A stretch of DNA of 64,000 nt. It comes from Bradyrhizobium sp. sBnM-33 (GTDB lineage: Bacteria > Pseudomonadota > Alphaproteobacteria > Rhizobiales > Xanthobacteraceae). The stretch lies in the NCBI RefSeq assembly GCF_032917945.1, contig NZ_CP136624.1, positions 4,154,001 through 4,218,000 of the forward strand. Reading direction: 5' to 3'. Position numbers and translations under genes: made by a program. The notes under the pieces were generated by a model. The model was not told the DNA's origin. It ran no database searches and saw only the letters and a program-made list of their open reading frames with translations. Below, piece after piece: positions 1-8,393 of the stretch (position 1 is its first letter; the number at the start of each line of letters is the position of its first letter).

Positions 1-851
1 ATCGGCGTCAGGCCGTCGGGAAGACCCCGCTATTGGCGCTCGAGGTGATCGATTCGCCGGAAGAGCGCAGCGCGGTCTATGCGCTGTTTGCCGTGGTCGC
101 GCTGGAGGCGGCGCTTAATTTCTCGGTGCCGCTGTACATTCAGATCGTGCAGGGCCGTTCGCCGCTTGCGACTGCGATTGCGATGATGCCGTTCAATCTG
201 ACGGTGTTCTTCACGGCGATGCTGATCGTCAATGTCTACGACCGGCTGACGCCGCGGCAGATCGGCCGCTACGGCTTCATGCTGTGCACGGTTGGCCTGG
301 TGTGGCTGGCCGTTGTCGTGCGCAACGACTGGAGCGAGGTTCCTGTGCTGGTCGGCCTGGTTCTGTTCGGGATCGGGCAGGGCTCGCTGGTGACGCTGTT
401 GTTCAACGTGCTGGTCACCGCCTCGCCCAAGGAGCTCGCAGGCGACGTCGGGTCGCTGCGCGGCACCACGCAAAATCTTGCCGCTGCGGTTGGAACGGCA
501 GTGGCGGGTGCACTTCTAGTCGGTCTGTTAAGTGCAATCGCGCTCAGCAGTATCGCGGCCAATCCCGTGCTGCCGAAGGAGATCCAGAGCCAGGTCGATC
601 TCGACAACATCACCTTCGTCAGCAACGACCGGCTGCGCAGCGTGATGGAAAGCACGACCGCCACGCCGCAGCAGGTCGAGGAAGCCGTGCGCGTGAATAC
701 CGAAGCGCGCCTGCGTGCCCTGAAGATTGGACTGCTGATCATGGCCGGTCTTGCGCTGCTGGCGATCATCCCGGCGGGCCGGCTTCCGAACTACCTGCCG
801 GGCGAGATACCGAGCGATGCGCCGACGGGTAACGGGGTGAGAACGAGTTGA
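1..851 (+). CDS. MFS transporter, DHA2-like drug exporter, C-terminal part (5' end outside window)
   Basis: The reading frame is open from base 3 and has no convincing start, so the N-terminal half lies to the left of the window. The visible part has about six hydrophobic segments, a loop with a GRYGF stretch, the GIGQG glycine-rich segment typical of DHA2 (14-TMS, EmrB-like) exporters, and a soluble loop (roughly bases 560-715) before the last membrane helix. A short hydrophilic tail ends at the TGA. The protein would be an inner-membrane proton antiporter for drugs or other amphipathic compounds; the substrate cannot be read from this part. A small basic Tat-type gene follows on the same strand. 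Confidence 0.8.
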   Translation, partial: RRQAVGKTPLLALEVIDSPEERSAVYALFAVVALEAALNFSVPLYIQIVQGRSPLATAIAMMPFNLTVFFTAMLIVNVYDRLTPRQIGRYGFMLCTVGLVWLAVVVRNDWSEVPVLVGLVLFGIGQGSLVTLLFNVLVTASPKELAGDVGSLRGTTQNLAAAVGTAVAGALLVGLLSAIALSSIAANPVLPKEIQSQVDLDNITFVSNDRLRSVMESTTATPQQVEEAVRVNTEARLRALKIGLLIMAGLALLAIIPAGRLPNYLPGEIPSDAPTGNGVRTS

Positions 852-904
852 TCGAATACGAGCAGACGAAGAGAGGAGCGGGGCATTCGGCAAGGAGAAT
901 GACG

Positions 905-1189
905 ATGGAAGCAATTGATCGCCGCGGCGTATTGCGGACTCTTCTTTGCGGCGCTGTCACCGTCGGCTTGGGCGCAAGCCTGCTGCCGGGGTCGGTCGAG
1001 GCGATGCCGCTCGCGATGGAGAAAGATCTCGGAGAGAAGGCCGACGATTTCAAGCATGAAGCCCAAGCCGTGGCTACCCGGCCGCCGCGCCCTCCCATTC
1101 GCCATCCGCGGCGCCATCATCATCGTCGTCGGCGGCGCCGTTGGGTCTGCTGGTGGCACCGTGGCCGTCGCCGCTGTGGATGGCGGTAG
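905..1189 (+). CDS. Small exported His/Arg/Trp-rich protein with Tat-like signal
   Basis: This 94-residue protein starts with an RRGVLRTLL twin-arginine-like motif, a hydrophobic stretch and an AMP-type cleavage region. After a short acidic middle it ends in a strikingly basic tail made almost only of His, Arg, Trp, Cys and Gly (HHHRRRRRRWVCWWHRGRR). An AAGGAG ribosome site lies seven bases before ATG 905; an ATG at 899 is too close to it. I know similar short proteins from Bradyrhizobium genomes, always without assigned function. The tail could bind nucleic acid, metal or polyanions, but that is only inference. Confidence 0.7.
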   Translation: MEAIDRRGVLRTLLCGAVTVGLGASLLPGSVEAMPLAMEKDLGEKADDFKHEAQAVATRPPRPPIRHPRRHHHRRRRRRWVCWWHRGRRRCGWR

Positions 1190-1232
1190 CGGTAACGACC
1201 GCTGAGTAAGCGGCTGTAGTGAGGAGAATGAC

Positions 1233-1796
1233 ATGACGACATATGACAATAGCTCGCGGATGCAGGTCCGCAACCTGCCTGCGCCGCCGTTCTGGATTTG
1301 TGTTCTGCTCGGGCTCGTGATGATCGGGGCTGGGATTCTGGTTCTCGGCGACATTATGCTGGTCACCCTTATCAGCACCATCTTCATCGGCTGGGTCTCC
1401 ATCATCGCCGGCGCCTTCGAAATCATCCATGCATTCTGGACCAAGGGATGGGGAGGATTCGTATGGCAGGTGCTGCTCGGCATCCTGTACATCGCCTTTG
1501 GCGTCGTGCTGGTGGGCCAGCCGGTCGCCAGCGCGCTCATCCTCACCTACGTCCTCGGCCTCGTGCTGCTGATTTCCGGTTTTGTCCGCATCCTGATCGG
1601 CATCAGCCATTGGCGAGAGGCGGGCTGGATCATGCTGCTATCCGGCGCGTTCGGCGTAGTGGCTGGCCTCGTCATTCTGACTGGATTTCCGATGACCGGC
1701 TTGTGGGTTCTCGGATTCCTGCTCGGCGTTGATCTGATATCCCATGGCATCGGGTGGTTGGCTTACGCGTGGCAGCCTACCACCCGAAGCGCGTAG
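1233..1796 (+). CDS. HdeD family (DUF308) acid-resistance-type membrane protein
   Basis: The 187-residue product has six closely spaced hydrophobic helices arranged as three similar hairpins, a short soluble N-terminus and almost no loops, which is the HdeD/DUF308 architecture. GISHW and WLAYAW segments fall at helix ends, as in family members. GAGGAG precedes the ATG by a suitable distance. HdeD contributes to acid resistance in Escherichia coli by an unclear mechanism, and in alphaproteobacteria such genes often sit in stress loci. The gene follows the small Tat-type protein by 43 bases and may be cotranscribed with it. Confidence 0.85.
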   Translation: MTTYDNSSRMQVRNLPAPPFWICVLLGLVMIGAGILVLGDIMLVTLISTIFIGWVSIIAGAFEIIHAFWTKGWGGFVWQVLLGILYIAFGVVLVGQPVASALILTYVLGLVLLISGFVRILIGISHWREAGWIMLLSGAFGVVAGLVILTGFPMTGLWVLGFLLGVDLISHGIGWLAYAWQPTTRSA

Positions 1797-1947
1797 CTCC
1801 TCCCTGCCTACTGGAGCGAGATGGCTTTTCGTCGAATCGTTGTCTCGCTCTTTTTTCTGTTTGAGATCTTCGGGCAAACACCTCGTTACGGTCGCGATGT
1901 TTTCTGGTTCTTGCCGAACCCCCAGCGTTATTCAGCCGAGGTCCTCC

Positions 1948-3321
1948 ATGTCTTGGCTTCGAGTCGTCAAAATCCTTGCAGTCGGCGCGTCGACGGCGTT
2001 GAGCCTCACGGCGGGTTTACTCCCCGCACAAGCTCAGCAAGGCGCGGCTGTGCTATTTCAGAACGTTCGCATCTTCGATGGAAGGAGCGACACGCTTTCA
2101 GCATCGTCCAATGTGCTGATCAGGGACAAAAAGATCGAGAAAATCTCGCCCGCAGCGATCACAGCGGACGCCGCGCGAACGGTCGTCATTGACGGCGGAG
2201 GACGCGTGCTGATGCCGGGACTGATCGACATGCACTGGCATGCGATGATGGCACGGTTGACACCAGCCGCCGCCCTCGGAGATGTCGGTTACAATAATAT
2301 CGTGGCGGCTGACGAAGCTGCCGATACCCTGATGCGCGGCTTCACCACCGTTCGCGACCTCGGCGGACCCGCATTCGGACTGAAGCGCGCCATCGATGAC
2401 GGACTGGTGGCTGGTCCGCGCATCTATCCTTCCGGTGCGGTGATCACCGTCACCAGCGGCCATGGCGACTTCCGCCAGCTAACGGACCTGCCGCGAACGA
2501 TCGGAGGGCTGCTCAGCCGCATGGAGCAAATCGGCGGCAGCATGGTTGCGGATAGTCCGGATGAGGTTCGCGTGCGTGCGCGCGAGCAGCTCATGCAAGG
2601 CGCGTCGCAGATCAAACTCACGGCGGGCGGTGGTGTCGCGTCGCCATTCAGCCCGCTCGATGTATCCACCTTCACCGAGCCCGAGTTGCGCGCGGCGGTC
2701 GAAGCGGCCGACAACTGGGGCACCTACGTCGTCGCGCACGCCTATACGCCAGTTGCGATCCAGCGAGCGATCGCGGCTGGCGTCAAATGCATCGAGCACG
2801 GCCACCTGATGGACGAGGCGACTGCGAACCTCATGGCCGAGAAGGGGATTTGGCTCAGCCCGCAGCCATTCTTCGATGACGAGGACGCTACCCCGCTGCC
2901 GCCCGGCTCGGAGGAACGGGCGAAACAATTGCAGGTAATTGCTGGTACCGACACCGTCTATGCGCTGGCGAAGAAGCACCGCCTCAAGACGGCCTTCGGC
3001 ACCGACATCCTGTTTTCCCAGAAACTGGCGAGGCGCCAGGGCGCTCAATTGGCAAAACTGACGCGCTGGTACAGCGCCGCCGATGTGCTGAAGATGGCGA
3101 CAGCGACTAACGCAGAACTGCTGGCCCTCTCCGGACTTCGCAATCCCTACCCGGGCAAGCTCGGCGTGGTCGAAGAGGGCGCGCTGGCTGACCTGTTGCT
3201 GGTGGACGGCAATCCAATCGACAACATCAAGCTGATCGAGGATCCCGCCAGAAGCTTTCTCGTCATTATGAAAGACGGGAAGGTTCACAAGAATCTCATT
3301 GCGAAGGGCAGGCAGAACTAG
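1948..3321 (+). CDS. Secreted amidohydrolase (imidazolonepropionase/Xaa-Pro dipeptidase-like, metal-dependent)
   Basis: I chose ATG 1948 because it opens a clear Sec signal peptide (hydrophobic residues 8-26, AQA cleavage site), although the frame is open further upstream. The mature part has the amidohydrolase layout: N-terminal beta-sandwich, the HxH metal motif (His96 and His98 in DMHWH), a Lys in QIKLTAGGG that would be the carbamylated bridge, later His residues in VVAHAYTP and IEHGHLM, and the catalytic Asp in FGTDIL. The C-terminus has ADLLLVDGNPIDN, typical of the returning beta-sandwich. Members hydrolyse cyclic amides, proline dipeptides or similar compounds; the substrate here is open. 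It is expected in the periplasm. Confidence 0.85.
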   Translation: MSWLRVVKILAVGASTALSLTAGLLPAQAQQGAAVLFQNVRIFDGRSDTLSASSNVLIRDKKIEKISPAAITADAARTVVIDGGGRVLMPGLIDMHWHAMMARLTPAAALGDVGYNNIVAADEAADTLMRGFTTVRDLGGPAFGLKRAIDDGLVAGPRIYPSGAVITVTSGHGDFRQLTDLPRTIGGLLSRMEQIGGSMVADSPDEVRVRAREQLMQGASQIKLTAGGGVASPFSPLDVSTFTEPELRAAVEAADNWGTYVVAHAYTPVAIQRAIAAGVKCIEHGHLMDEATANLMAEKGIWLSPQPFFDDEDATPLPPGSEERAKQLQVIAGTDTVYALAKKHRLKTAFGTDILFSQKLARRQGAQLAKLTRWYSAADVLKMATATNAELLALSGLRNPYPGKLGVVEEGALADLLLVDGNPIDNIKLIEDPARSFLVIMKDGKVHKNLIAKGRQN

Positions 3322-3382
3322 GTGACGTTCCAAAACGGACGGCCCGGTGCGGACAGGGATGCCAGCTCAGCCGCGATTTCGC

Positions 3383-3841
3383 CTAGGGCTGATTGACCGC
3401 CGCCACTTTGAGGTGGAACGGCAGCATCATCACCGACATCGGCAATTGCCGGATGCTTTCGCCGTCGACGTCGGCGCGGACCATGCGGTCGCTGTCGATG
3501 GTGATCCGCGTCGCGTGGCGTCTCGACACTTTCGGGTGCGCCAGATAGCTGCCGTCGCCGAGATTGGGGACGATCTTGGTCAGGGTCTCCCAATGTCCGA
3601 TGTCGCCGACCATGATCAGATCGAGCTTGCGGTCGCCGGGGTTGGCGCCCGGCGCGAGCATCAGGCCTTCGCCCGCGCCGTCGAAACTGCACAGCATCAG
3701 GGAGCACATCGCCAGGTTCTGTTCGGCCTCGTCGTCGATCCTGATGCGGTAGGGGGCGGGCTGTAGGTTGCCTGCCGATTCGGCTGGATGACCCGTCTTT
3801 TCTAAGTCCAAGAATCGTCCGCAGCGCTCATCGTGTCGCAT
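3383..3841 (-). pseudogene. C-terminal remnant of a diacylglycerol kinase/YegS-type lipid kinase
   Basis: Only the second beta-sandwich of a DAGK-family lipid kinase is recognisable: the APGANPGDRKLDLIMVGD segment, AHPKVSRRHATRI and a DVDGE motif followed by LPMSVMMLPFHLKV, in the order seen in intact kinases. The whole N-terminal catalytic half, with the nucleotide-binding GGDGT motif, is absent, and the bases upstream on this strand do not encode it. An intact enzyme has about 300 residues; here at most 153 remain with no good start. I therefore call it a truncated relic. Between it and base 4026 I see no gene. Confidence 0.65.
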
Positions 3842-4026
3842 CCGACTAGACGTCGATCTAACCCATTTGGTAGATGTCGTTGTCATCGACTCGCCACGTC
3901 TTAGCCCTGCATCTGCCGGGCGGAAGCGAGGGGGCAAGGAGGAGAGGGGCAGGCGCAAGCGAGGCCGCGCCTATCACTGGTTCGTAGGGATGGGAACGAA
4001 TCGATCGTTGTCGGCTTACTAGCTGG

Positions 4027-4470
4027 ATGAGCGACTTCACCCCAAGTAATCGCGTCTACAGCGAGCCAGGACGCCCGCGCCGCATACTGCCGTGGATTCT
4101 ACTTCTTCTCCTCGCGGTTGCCGTCGGTGCAGTGCTTTGGGCCAGCAATCGTATTGGATACGAGTCCTCGCCAGTAGCTGTTGTTCAGCCCAAGGCTGAA
4201 CTGTCTGCGGCTGCGGAGATCGCCGACAAGACGGCTAGAGAAGCTGTGGCTAATCTCCAGCAAACGATCCAAGAGCTGCGGGCAGAACAGCAACGGGTCG
4301 CGGAACAGATCAGTGGTCTCCAGCGGCAGATATCAGCGGAGCAGGGCGGGCGTAAGTTGCTTTCGGAACAGCTGGGTGGGCTTTCCGCTCGCGTGGATAG
4401 CCTCCAAGGATCGAATGCGGCAGCGCCGCCCAACCCGCCGCAACCTGCTAAGAAAGGGCGCGTACAATGA
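4027..4470 (+). CDS. Single-pass membrane protein with coiled coil, function unknown
   Basis: This 147-residue protein has a basic cytoplasmic start, one strong transmembrane helix (about residues 22-40) and then a heptad-rich region (about 55-125) predicted to form a coiled coil on the far side of the membrane. It ends in a Pro/Ala-rich basic tail. I recognise no domain. The layout resembles small periplasmic scaffold or envelope-spanning proteins. The start is the first ATG in frame; no strong ribosome site is visible. Confidence 0.55.
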   Translation: MSDFTPSNRVYSEPGRPRRILPWILLLLLAVAVGAVLWASNRIGYESSPVAVVQPKAELSAAAEIADKTAREAVANLQQTIQELRAEQQRVAEQISGLQRQISAEQGGRKLLSEQLGGLSARVDSLQGSNAAAPPNPPQPAKKGRVQ

Positions 4471-4549
4471 CTGCCGCTTCGTTTTGCTCTTTCTTGACCG
4501 ACAGGTGGTGATGCGGGCTGCTCCGGCATCTAAGCCTAGCGGAATTGCT

Positions 4550-4681
4550 TCATTTCCCATTGCCCTTCATCTCAGTCGGCTCCCGGTCGGCCTTGGGCTT
4601 CCTGTTTCGGCGAAACAACAAGCGGACAAATCCCAGCACCACCGCTCCAGCGACTATCAACCAGTGCGGATATTGGGGTAA
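4550..4681 (-). other. Possible small membrane-protein reading frame without a normal start codon
   Basis: On the minus strand an open frame encodes a hydrophobic helix followed by an RRNRKPK basic stop-transfer and a charged tail, ending with TGA at 4550-4552. The region that should hold the start reads LPQYPHWL with TTA where related short proteins would be expected to begin with Met; the only usable start would be TTG at 4658-4660. It may be a small gene that has lost its start or has an unusual one. The rest of the 4471-4714 gap shows nothing else. Confidence 0.25.
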
Positions 4682-4714
4682 ACCCGCGCGCTCCAGGCGG
4701 CGGTGCAGAGGGTC

Positions 4715-6016
4715 TTACGAAAAGAACGCGATCTTCTCGGCCTGGCTCATGCGCCGGATCGGCGCCAGCGGGTCGTTGGCCGCCGCGACCGGCTTTCTCA
4801 GCATCCCGCTCGCAATGAGAGTCGAGCCGAGCGATACTTCCACCGTTGGCACCGGCGCCGGCGCGGCCGGTTGAACCATCTGTTGAACCGGCGGCGACGG
4901 CGTGGCGGCCGGTTCGGGCGCCTTGGCGACCATGTTGGCAGCAATCGGCGCCGGCTCCGCCAGACGGACCTGCTCGGCTATCGCTTCGGCGATCTCCTCG
5001 TCGCTGATCGGATCCGGCGCGCCCATCTCCATCGCGATCATGTCGAGGACCGCCTCGTCTTGCGCATCGGCATCCTGCGCATCAGCGTCTTGGGCGTCGG
5101 CGATGGAGTTGTCTTGGACGGCCGCGTGTTGGACGGTCGCGTCTCGCACAGAGGTAACTTCGGCCGAAGCCTCTTGAGTCGTGGCGGTTTCGGCAACCAG
5201 CGGCGTTTCCGCTTCCGTCAGCGCGGCTTCCGCAGCCGCAAGCGCGGCCTCCGCGGATGCGGCCATCGAAGCGAACGGCGTCTCGGCAGCTTCCGGTGCT
5301 TCCTGCGCGAAGGCTGTCTCCGCTGCCGGCGGCATTTCCTGCGCGGCCGGGAAGGGCGCCGCCGCCTCGGGCTCGGCAGCCGGCGCTGGCGACTGGTCGT
5401 CGTCCCCGAATTCCACAAGTCGGCCCTGGAGGGCGGCGAAGGCCGCACGCAGCGCTGCTCTTGCCTCCTCGGAGGAGAACTGTTCGGTGCCCTTTTCGAT
5501 GACGGTGACTTGGGAATCGATCAGGTCGCAAATTCGTCCGTCATTGCCGATTTCCCGGAGCCGCCAGGCGATTTCGCGCAGCACCCGCGCGCCCTTGCGG
5601 ACCGGTGCCAGCCGCTGCTCCAGCGCGAGGCTGTCGAGCGCTTCTACGGCGGATTCCTCGGCCGCCTCGACCGCGCCGCGGATGGCGGCAAGCGCCTCGG
5701 TCAGGCGCTCTTGCGCCGCGGCAGCCGCTGCGACAGCCTCGGCCGCCTGCTGCGCCGAAAGGCCTTCCTCCCGTTGGAAGTTTGCTTCCCGCTGAAGGGT
5801 CTCTTCCCGCTGGGCGGTGAGGCTCTGCTCAATCCGCGCCACCGCGTCCAGCACCATGCGGGTGTCGGCGTTGCGGTTGCGCTTGGCGTATTCGGTCAGG
5901 AACCAGCGGCCCCGCGAAGTCTCCATGAAGGCTTCGGCGATCGCAGCATAGTCCTCCTCGCTCGGCAGCGCGGCGCGTGCTGAGATCGGCGAAAGGGCAA
6001 ATGCTTCGTCGGCCAT
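4715..6016 (-). CDS. Conserved hypothetical protein with Ala/Glu-rich low-complexity centre
   Basis: The 433-residue protein begins at ATG 6016 (an upstream in-frame extension has no protein-like character). Its N-terminus contains FMETSRGRWFLTEYAKRNRN, a motif I have seen in uncharacterised proteins of Rhizobiales and Methylobacterium; a helical, probably coiled-coil region follows (about 55-180). The middle is long and rich in Ala, Glu and Pro, likely disordered, with a run of DAQDADAQ-type repeats near residue 330. The last 25 residues (ASGMLRKP and RRMSQAEKIAFFS) look conserved. No catalytic motif or membrane segment is visible. It is divergent from the MFS gene, with a 76-base shared promoter region. 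Confidence 0.7.
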   Translation of the reverse strand: MADEAFALSPISARAALPSEEDYAAIAEAFMETSRGRWFLTEYAKRNRNADTRMVLDAVARIEQSLTAQREETLQREANFQREEGLSAQQAAEAVAAAAAAQERLTEALAAIRGAVEAAEESAVEALDSLALEQRLAPVRKGARVLREIAWRLREIGNDGRICDLIDSQVTVIEKGTEQFSSEEARAALRAAFAALQGRLVEFGDDDQSPAPAAEPEAAAPFPAAQEMPPAAETAFAQEAPEAAETPFASMAASAEAALAAAEAALTEAETPLVAETATTQEASAEVTSVRDATVQHAAVQDNSIADAQDADAQDADAQDEAVLDMIAMEMGAPDPISDEEIAEAIAEQVRLAEPAPIAANMVAKAPEPAATPSPPVQQMVQPAAPAPVPTVEVSLGSTLIASGMLRKPVAAANDPLAPIRRMSQAEKIAFFS

Positions 6017-6092
6017 GTCAAACTCTTCGCGCAAATCGGCGCGCATTGCGATAACGAAACAACACGATATTGACCGAATCGCAATTGAATTG

Positions 6093-7292
6093 ATGCCAAG
6101 CGAATCACAAATCCCCATCGCTTCTCAAGACACATCGAGGCGATTCGCGGCCCGGGTGGCGCTGTTTTACGGCACGTTGTTCGGCATGACCGGCACCCAT
6201 CTGCCGTTTTTCACGGTATGGTTGAAGGCGGTCGGGATCGATGCATTTTGGATAGGGCTGATCACGGCCGTACCTCCGGTGAGCCGCTTTACCGCGCTTC
6301 CGCTGGTGACGGCTCTTGCGGAACGGCACCAGGCCTTGCGCGGCGGCATCATCGTGACCGCTTTTGCCACCGCGTTGGGCTTTTTCATCCTGGGCACACA
6401 GCATTTGCCGGTGCTGGTGTTCCTGATCTACGCGCTGACCTGCTGCCTGTGGACGCCTATGGTGCCGCTGACGGATGCCTATGCGTTGCGGGGGGTGAAG
6501 CGCTATGGCCTCAACTACGGTCCGTTGCGCCTGTGGGGCTCGGCCGCCTTCGTTCTGGGCGCGCTGGTCTGCGGCATGCTGTTCGACCTCATCGCCGCCC
6601 GAAATCTGATCTGGATCATCGCCGGCTCGGCGGCGCTCGGGGCGCTGGCCAGCCTTGCGCTGGAGCCGCTGGATGACGTCAAGACCGTGCGCCCGGCCGC
6701 CGGCGACGCGACGGCGCTGCTGCGTGACGGCGGTTTTATCGCGATCATCGTGGCGTCGGCGCTGATCCAGGGCAGCCATGCCGCTTATTACATTTTCGCG
6801 TCGATTGCCTGGCAACAAGCGGGGTTCGACGGGCTGACGATCGCAGTTCTGTGGGTGCTCGGCGTGATCGCCGAAATCGTGCTGTTCGCCCTGTCGCCGC
6901 GATTCACCCTGCAGCCGTCGATGCTGGTGATGGTTGCGGCGCTGAGCGCGGCCGCACGCTGGGTGTTAACAGCGCAGGACCTGCCGCTCGCTATTCTCGC
7001 GATCGTTCAGCTCGCGCATGCGCTGAGTTTTGGGCTGACGCAGGTCGGCATCATGGGATTGATGCTGCATCACGTGCCCGGCCACGTGATGGCGCGTGCG
7101 CAGGGCTATCTGACCGCCTGCGGCGGTATCGTCGCCGGCCTCGCCTCGGTCGCGTCAGGCACGATCTATGAGACCTGGGGACAAGGCATCTATTACGTGA
7201 TGGCGGTGATGGCCGCTCTCGGCGGGCTGGTGGTCTGGTTGGCGCGAGACCGCCTCGCGCATCAGCCCCACAAGGCGGCTTCCGGCGGATAG
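6093..7292 (+). CDS. MFS transporter, LacY/HcaT-like (PPP/nucleoside-symporter type)
   Basis: The protein has about 400 residues and twelve predicted membrane helices in two halves. The N-terminal LFYGTLFGMTGTHLPFF and the YGPLRLWGS segment before helix 5 match the MFS_1_like branch that holds HcaT (3-phenylpropionate) and LacY-related symporters. ATG 6093 is the best start because the preceding codons overlap the divergent gene's promoter; no clear ribosome site is visible, so a shift of the start is possible. Its 3' end overlaps the convergent dipeptide epimerase by 31 bases. A role in uptake of a small organic solute is likely; the substrate is unknown. Confidence 0.8.
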   Translation: MPSESQIPIASQDTSRRFAARVALFYGTLFGMTGTHLPFFTVWLKAVGIDAFWIGLITAVPPVSRFTALPLVTALAERHQALRGGIIVTAFATALGFFILGTQHLPVLVFLIYALTCCLWTPMVPLTDAYALRGVKRYGLNYGPLRLWGSAAFVLGALVCGMLFDLIAARNLIWIIAGSAALGALASLALEPLDDVKTVRPAAGDATALLRDGGFIAIIVASALIQGSHAAYYIFASIAWQQAGFDGLTIAVLWVLGVIAEIVLFALSPRFTLQPSMLVMVAALSAAARWVLTAQDLPLAILAIVQLAHALSFGLTQVGIMGLMLHHVPGHVMARAQGYLTACGGIVAGLASVASGTIYETWGQGIYYVMAVMAALGGLVVWLARDRLAHQPHKAASGG

Positions 7293-8257
7293 ACCAAGCT
7301 GCCGTCGTAGCGCAGGCCGCCGTCGCGGTCGCGCGCCAGCAACAGGGGGCCATCGAGGTCGACGAATCTCGCCTGCTGCGCGAGCAGCATGGCCGGTGCC
7401 ATTGCCAGCGAGGTCGCGACCATGCAGCCGATCATGATCTCGAAGCCGAGCGCCTGGGCGGCATCCGCCATTGCGAGCGCCTCCGTCAGCCCGCCGGTCT
7501 TGTCGAGCTTGATGTTGACGGCGTCATAGCGCGCGCGCAGGCCTTCGAGCGAGGCGCGCTCATGCACGCTTTCGTCGGCGCAAACCGCGATCGGGCGCCT
7601 AATGCGTGCCAGCGCCTCATCGCATCCGGCCGGCAGCGGCTGCTCGACCAACGTCACGCCGGCGTTGGCGCAGGCGGCCAAATTGTATTCGAGATTGTCC
7701 GGCGTCCAGGCTTCGTTGGCATCGACGATCAATTCGGATTCGGGGGCCGCCTTGCGGACGGCCGCAATCCGCGCGTCATCACCATCGCCGCCGAGCTTGA
7801 TCTTGAGCAGTGGCCGGTGCGCGGCCTTCGAGGTCGCTGCCGCCATCGCCTCCGGCGTGCCAAGCGAAATCGTGAAGGCGGTGGTGCAGGGGCGTGGCGC
7901 CGGCCGTCCGAGCAGGGTCCAGACCCGTTGGCCGGAGCTCTTGGCTTCAAGGTCCAGCAGCGCGCAATCCAGCGCGTTGCGGGCGGCGCCGGCCGGCATC
8001 GCTGCCTGCAGCGCCGCTCGGTCCAGTCCCTTGGCAAGGGGTTCCTGCATCGCATTAAGGGCTTCAAGCGTCGCTTCCGCCGTCTCGCCGTAACGCGGGT
8101 AGGGCACGCATTCGCCGCGCCCGGTCCGGCCGTCCTGACTGACGGTTGCTACCACCGTGACCGCCTCGGTTTTGGCGCCGCGGCTAATAGTGAAAGCGCC
8201 TGCAATGGGCCAGCGTTCGATGCTGACGGCAAGCTTTCGAGTTAGGCTGGAAGTCAT
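7262..8257 (-). CDS. Dipeptide epimerase (L-Ala-D/L-Glu epimerase family)
   Basis: This 331-residue enolase-superfamily enzyme has the expected capping domain and barrel. Visible catalytic elements are the KIK motif (Lys152, Lys154), metal ligands Asp179 (VDANEAW), Glu205 (VEQPLP) and Asp228 (CADES), and the opposite-side Lys in NIKLDKTGG. These match L-Ala-D/L-Glu epimerase (YcjG/YkfB), which works in recycling of murein peptides. ATG 8257 starts a typical N-terminus; the in-frame codons before it are probably not translated. It is convergent with, and overlaps, an MFS gene, which might import a substrate, although that link is only inferred. Confidence 0.87.
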   Translation of the reverse strand: MTSSLTRKLAVSIERWPIAGAFTISRGAKTEAVTVVATVSQDGRTGRGECVPYPRYGETAEATLEALNAMQEPLAKGLDRAALQAAMPAGAARNALDCALLDLEAKSSGQRVWTLLGRPAPRPCTTAFTISLGTPEAMAAATSKAAHRPLLKIKLGGDGDDARIAAVRKAAPESELIVDANEAWTPDNLEYNLAACANAGVTLVEQPLPAGCDEALARIRRPIAVCADESVHERASLEGLRARYDAVNIKLDKTGGLTEALAMADAAQALGFEIMIGCMVATSLAMAPAMLLAQQARFVDLDGPLLLARDRDGGLRYDGSLVYPPEAALWG

Positions 8258-8393
8258 TTTAAAATCTGGCAATTTTCTGAACCGCAAGCTTGCCCGCCGC
8301 TACCAACTATGGCTGGTTAGGGACAGATTCGACAAGGCAATACGGCGTGCGGAACCAGGCGTTTCGCAGCGGTATCGGCCGAGGGTGGGCATT

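Noticed and set aside
4703..5983. A 426-codon open frame on the plus strand opposite the Ala/Glu-rich gene
   Set aside because: Its translation is almost pure Arg/Gly/Leu low complexity, as expected for the antisense of an Ala/Glu-rich GC-rich gene, and the minus-strand product has conserved protein-like ends.
7262..7292. 31-bp overlap of MFS and dipeptide epimerase 3' ends as a sign of wrong stops
   Set aside because: Both frames keep family-like C-termini; short convergent overlaps are common in GC-rich genomes.
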